A DNA stretch of 17,410 bases from Saprospiraceae bacterium. GTDB taxonomy: Bacteria > Bacteroidota > Bacteroidia > Chitinophagales > Saprospiraceae. A model generated the notes under the pieces. It did not search any database, was not told the origin of the DNA, and saw only the letters and a program-made list of their open reading frames with translations. The stretch spans positions 1 to 17,410 of the forward strand of contig JABDPK010000129.1 in NCBI GenBank assembly GCA_013042795.1, given 5' to 3'. Both the position numbers and the translations under genes were made by a program. Positions within the stretch are counted from its first letter, which is position 1, and each line of letters starts with the position of its first letter. Positions 15,951 to 17,410 of the stretch are shown one piece after another.

Positions 15951-17000
15951 TTGTTTAAGAACCTGACCATAAGACAGATTTCGGTTTCCGTCTCGGTATT
16001 TATCTGGGCGTTGCAATTGGTATTGATCACATTGATATTTCTGATTGTTGGCGGAGGAAAAGTAAATGGTACTTTGATCATTATTTATGCTTTAATTTCC
16101 CTTATTCTGGGGTTTATTTTCATCAGTTATCTATTTGAGAGATTTGTATTCAGAAAAATCAAATTGATCTACAAAATGATTAGCAGATCAAAGGATTCTT
16201 TAGAGGGCACCAAATCGAAAGAAGCAGTTGATACTTCAATTCAAGATGTTAATGATGAAGTCCTTAAATGGGCGAGGCAAACAAAAAGGGAGCTGAGCAC
16301 ACTTAAATCACTGGAAACCTACAGGAGAAAATACCTGGGAGATATATCTCATGAGTTAAAAACCCCGATTTTCACCATTCAGGGCTATCTGCATACATTA
16401 TTGGATGGAGGTATTTATGATGAGAACATCAATAAGAAATTTTTAAAACGTGCTATCAAGAACCTGTCAAGACTTGAAACAATTGTAGAAGACCTTGAGC
16501 TAATAAATCAGCTTGAAGCAGATCCGGATCTGCTTGATATATCCACATTTGACTTGAAAGCTGTGGTAGAGGAAGTTTTTAATGACTTGAATAAGAAAGC
16601 CGGGGAGAAAAATATTGAACTTGTTTTCAAACAGGGTGCCGACAGGACTTTTATGGTCAAGGCTGATAAGCACAGGATTCAACAAGTCTTTGTAAATCTG
16701 ATTGGAAATTCAATTAAGTATGGAAATGAAAACGGGATAACCAAAGTAAGTTTTTATGATTTGGATGAATTGGTTTTGACCGAAGTCTCTGACAATGGTA
16801 TTGGCATCAATGAAAAGGATATGAATCATTTGTTTGACAGGTTTTACAGGGTTGATAAAAGCCGTTCCAGGAAAGAGGGTGGTTCCGGTTTAGGCTTGTC
16901 CATTGTGAAAAATATTGTCGAAGCCCATAATCAGAAAATAACAGTCAGGAGTACATATGGAAAAGGAAGTACTTTCGGCTTTACATTATCGAAAGCCTGA
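15951..17000 (+). CDS. Membrane sensor histidine kinase with minimal input region (TTG start)
   Basis: This 349-residue inner-membrane kinase has two membrane helices (about 14-34 and 41-62) separated by only a few residues (GGGKVNG). There is therefore essentially no periplasmic sensor domain, and the input must come through the membrane, partner proteins or the linker. The H-box is YLGDISHELKTPIFTIQGY (phospho-acceptor His134). The ATP-binding domain has the N-box with Asn253, G1 DNGIGI (281-286), the F-box region LFDRFYRVDK and G2 GGSGLGLSIVK. The start is a TTG at 15951. An in-frame TGA ends at 15938, no ATG occurs before the kinase linker, and the TTG gives the correct N-terminus before TM1. 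It lies five bases after the response-regulator stop and is its evident partner. Its TGA abuts the stop of the convergent peptidase gene with no gap. Confidence 0.93.
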   Translation: MFKNLTIRQISVSVSVFIWALQLVLITLIFLIVGGGKVNGTLIIIYALISLILGFIFISYLFERFVFRKIKLIYKMISRSKDSLEGTKSKEAVDTSIQDVNDEVLKWARQTKRELSTLKSLETYRRKYLGDISHELKTPIFTIQGYLHTLLDGGIYDENINKKFLKRAIKNLSRLETIVEDLELINQLEADPDLLDISTFDLKAVVEEVFNDLNKKAGEKNIELVFKQGADRTFMVKADKHRIQQVFVNLIGNSIKYGNENGITKVSFYDLDELVLTEVSDNGIGINEKDMNHLFDRFYRVDKSRSRKEGGSGLGLSIVKNIVEAHNQKITVRSTYGKGSTFGFTLSKA

Positions 17001-17005
17001 TCAGG
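16996..17005. repeat. Palindrome with back-to-back convergent stop codons
   Basis: CCTGATCAGG is a perfect 10-base palindrome. Its centre, TGATCA, holds the kinase TGA (16998-17000) and, on the other strand, the TGA of the peptidase gene (17001-17003). The two genes therefore end with no base between them. There is no T run, so it is not a clear terminator. Confidence 0.7.
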
Positions 17006-17410
17006 TCTGATTTAAGGCAAGCACCTGGTCTTGAATGTCTTCAGACGGGTATGGAATCTGATCAAGTAAATTCAGCAATACATCTCTTTTCTTGAAAAAA
17101 TCAGGTAATTGTTCATCAGGTAAGGGATCCTGGGGCGGAAAATTCAGTCTAAGGTGATTGACTTGTTTACCATTCCGCCAGAACCTGAAACATACATGAG
17201 GTCCGGTTGCCAGTCCTGTCTTACCGACTTCTCCAATCTTTTGACCCTGCCTGACTTTCACACCAGCCTTGATACCTGGCGCAAATCTGCTCATATGCAG
17301 GTATTGAGATTTATAAGTATTGTCATGTCTGATTTTGACATACTTGCCATTATTCCTGGTGTAACCTGCAATTTCCACAACACCGGCACCAACCGAGTAA
17401 ATAGGTGTAC
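17001..17410 (-). CDS. M23/LytM-type peptidase, C-terminal part (partial, runs off right edge)
   Basis: On the minus strand the frame is open from the window edge to the TGA at 17001-17003, giving about 136 residues. The edge residues (TPIYSVGAGVVEIAGY) show that the gene continues outside; the GTG at 17376-17378 is internal. The M23 fold is clear: GKYVKIRHDNTYKSQYLHMSRF, VRQGQKIGEVGKTGLATGPHV and a short C-terminal tail. Such enzymes cut peptidoglycan cross-links in the envelope. The HxH motif reads GPHVCF. The first His is kept, but the second, normally a zinc ligand, is Cys. Cys can bind zinc, so the domain may be active, altered or a non-catalytic activator like EnvC. The first HxxxD motif lies outside the window, so this cannot be decided here. 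The last 50 residues (DQLP-like, acidic) follow the usual fold end. Confidence 0.85.
   Translation of the reverse strand, partial: TPIYSVGAGVVEIAGYTRNNGKYVKIRHDNTYKSQYLHMSRFAPGIKAGVKVRQGQKIGEVGKTGLATGPHVCFRFWRNGKQVNHLRLNFPPQDPLPDEQLPDFFKKRDVLLNLLDQIPYPSEDIQDQVLALNQT

Noticed and set aside
17376..17378. GTG as the start of the M23 gene
   Set aside because: The frame remains open to the window edge, and the residues before it (TPIYSVGAGV) belong to the M23 fold, so the codon is internal.

Overview
The window looks like chromosomal DNA of a member of the Bacteroidota, most likely Cytophagales-like. The evidence is low-GC, AT-rich intergenic DNA, few recognisable Shine-Dalgarno sites, a SprB-repeat/OmpA surface protein, a seven-bladed propeller of the reg_prop type, short lipoproteins, and one perfect TAnnTTTG promoter element. 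The assignment is an inference from gene content. I see no rRNA, tRNA, CRISPR array, insertion sequence or phage gene. Coding density is high, and no gene-free stretch exceeds about 225 bases.

Layout, left to right. (1) 1-887: the tail of an unidentified membrane-anchored protein, coupled to an intact enoyl-CoA hydratase. (2) 1113-4804: a small HD-domain phosphohydrolase gene runs head-on into a two-gene unit on the minus strand. That unit encodes an 894-residue membrane transporter-like protein with a HEAT-type C-terminus, followed after one base by a stand-alone cyclic-nucleotide-binding domain. The two convergent genes end inside one shared palindrome. (3) 4983-6761: a secreted or envelope protein built from a beta-propeller, two SprB-like repeats and an OmpA peptidoglycan-binding domain, with a good terminator behind it. 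(4) 6890-14188: a tight five-gene minus-strand operon. In order of transcription it encodes an unidentified helical protein, beta-phosphoglucomutase, maltose phosphorylase (GH65), a GH13 alpha-amylase-family lipoprotein and an SLC45/GPH-type sugar transporter. (5) 14322-15160: a SixA-like histidine phosphatase overlapping a small lipoprotein gene. (6) 15259-17000: a PhoB-type response regulator and a membrane histidine kinase that starts at TTG. (7) 17001-17410: the C-terminal part of an M23-type (LytM) peptidase, running off the right edge.

The maltose operon forms a readable pathway. The amylase lipoprotein cuts alpha-glucans outside the cytoplasm, and the transporter imports maltose. Maltose phosphorylase splits it into glucose and beta-glucose 1-phosphate, and beta-phosphoglucomutase feeds that into glycolysis as glucose 6-phosphate. 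There is no SusC/SusD pair and no dedicated regulator in the window.

The most unusual points are the split transporter-HEAT / cNMP-binding pair, whose best N-terminus lies upstream of the only ATG and would need an ATA or similar start; the propeller-SprB-OmpA architecture; the unidentified first gene of the maltose operon; convergent stop codons embedded in palindromes at two separate loci; and an M23 domain with Cys in place of a zinc-ligand His.
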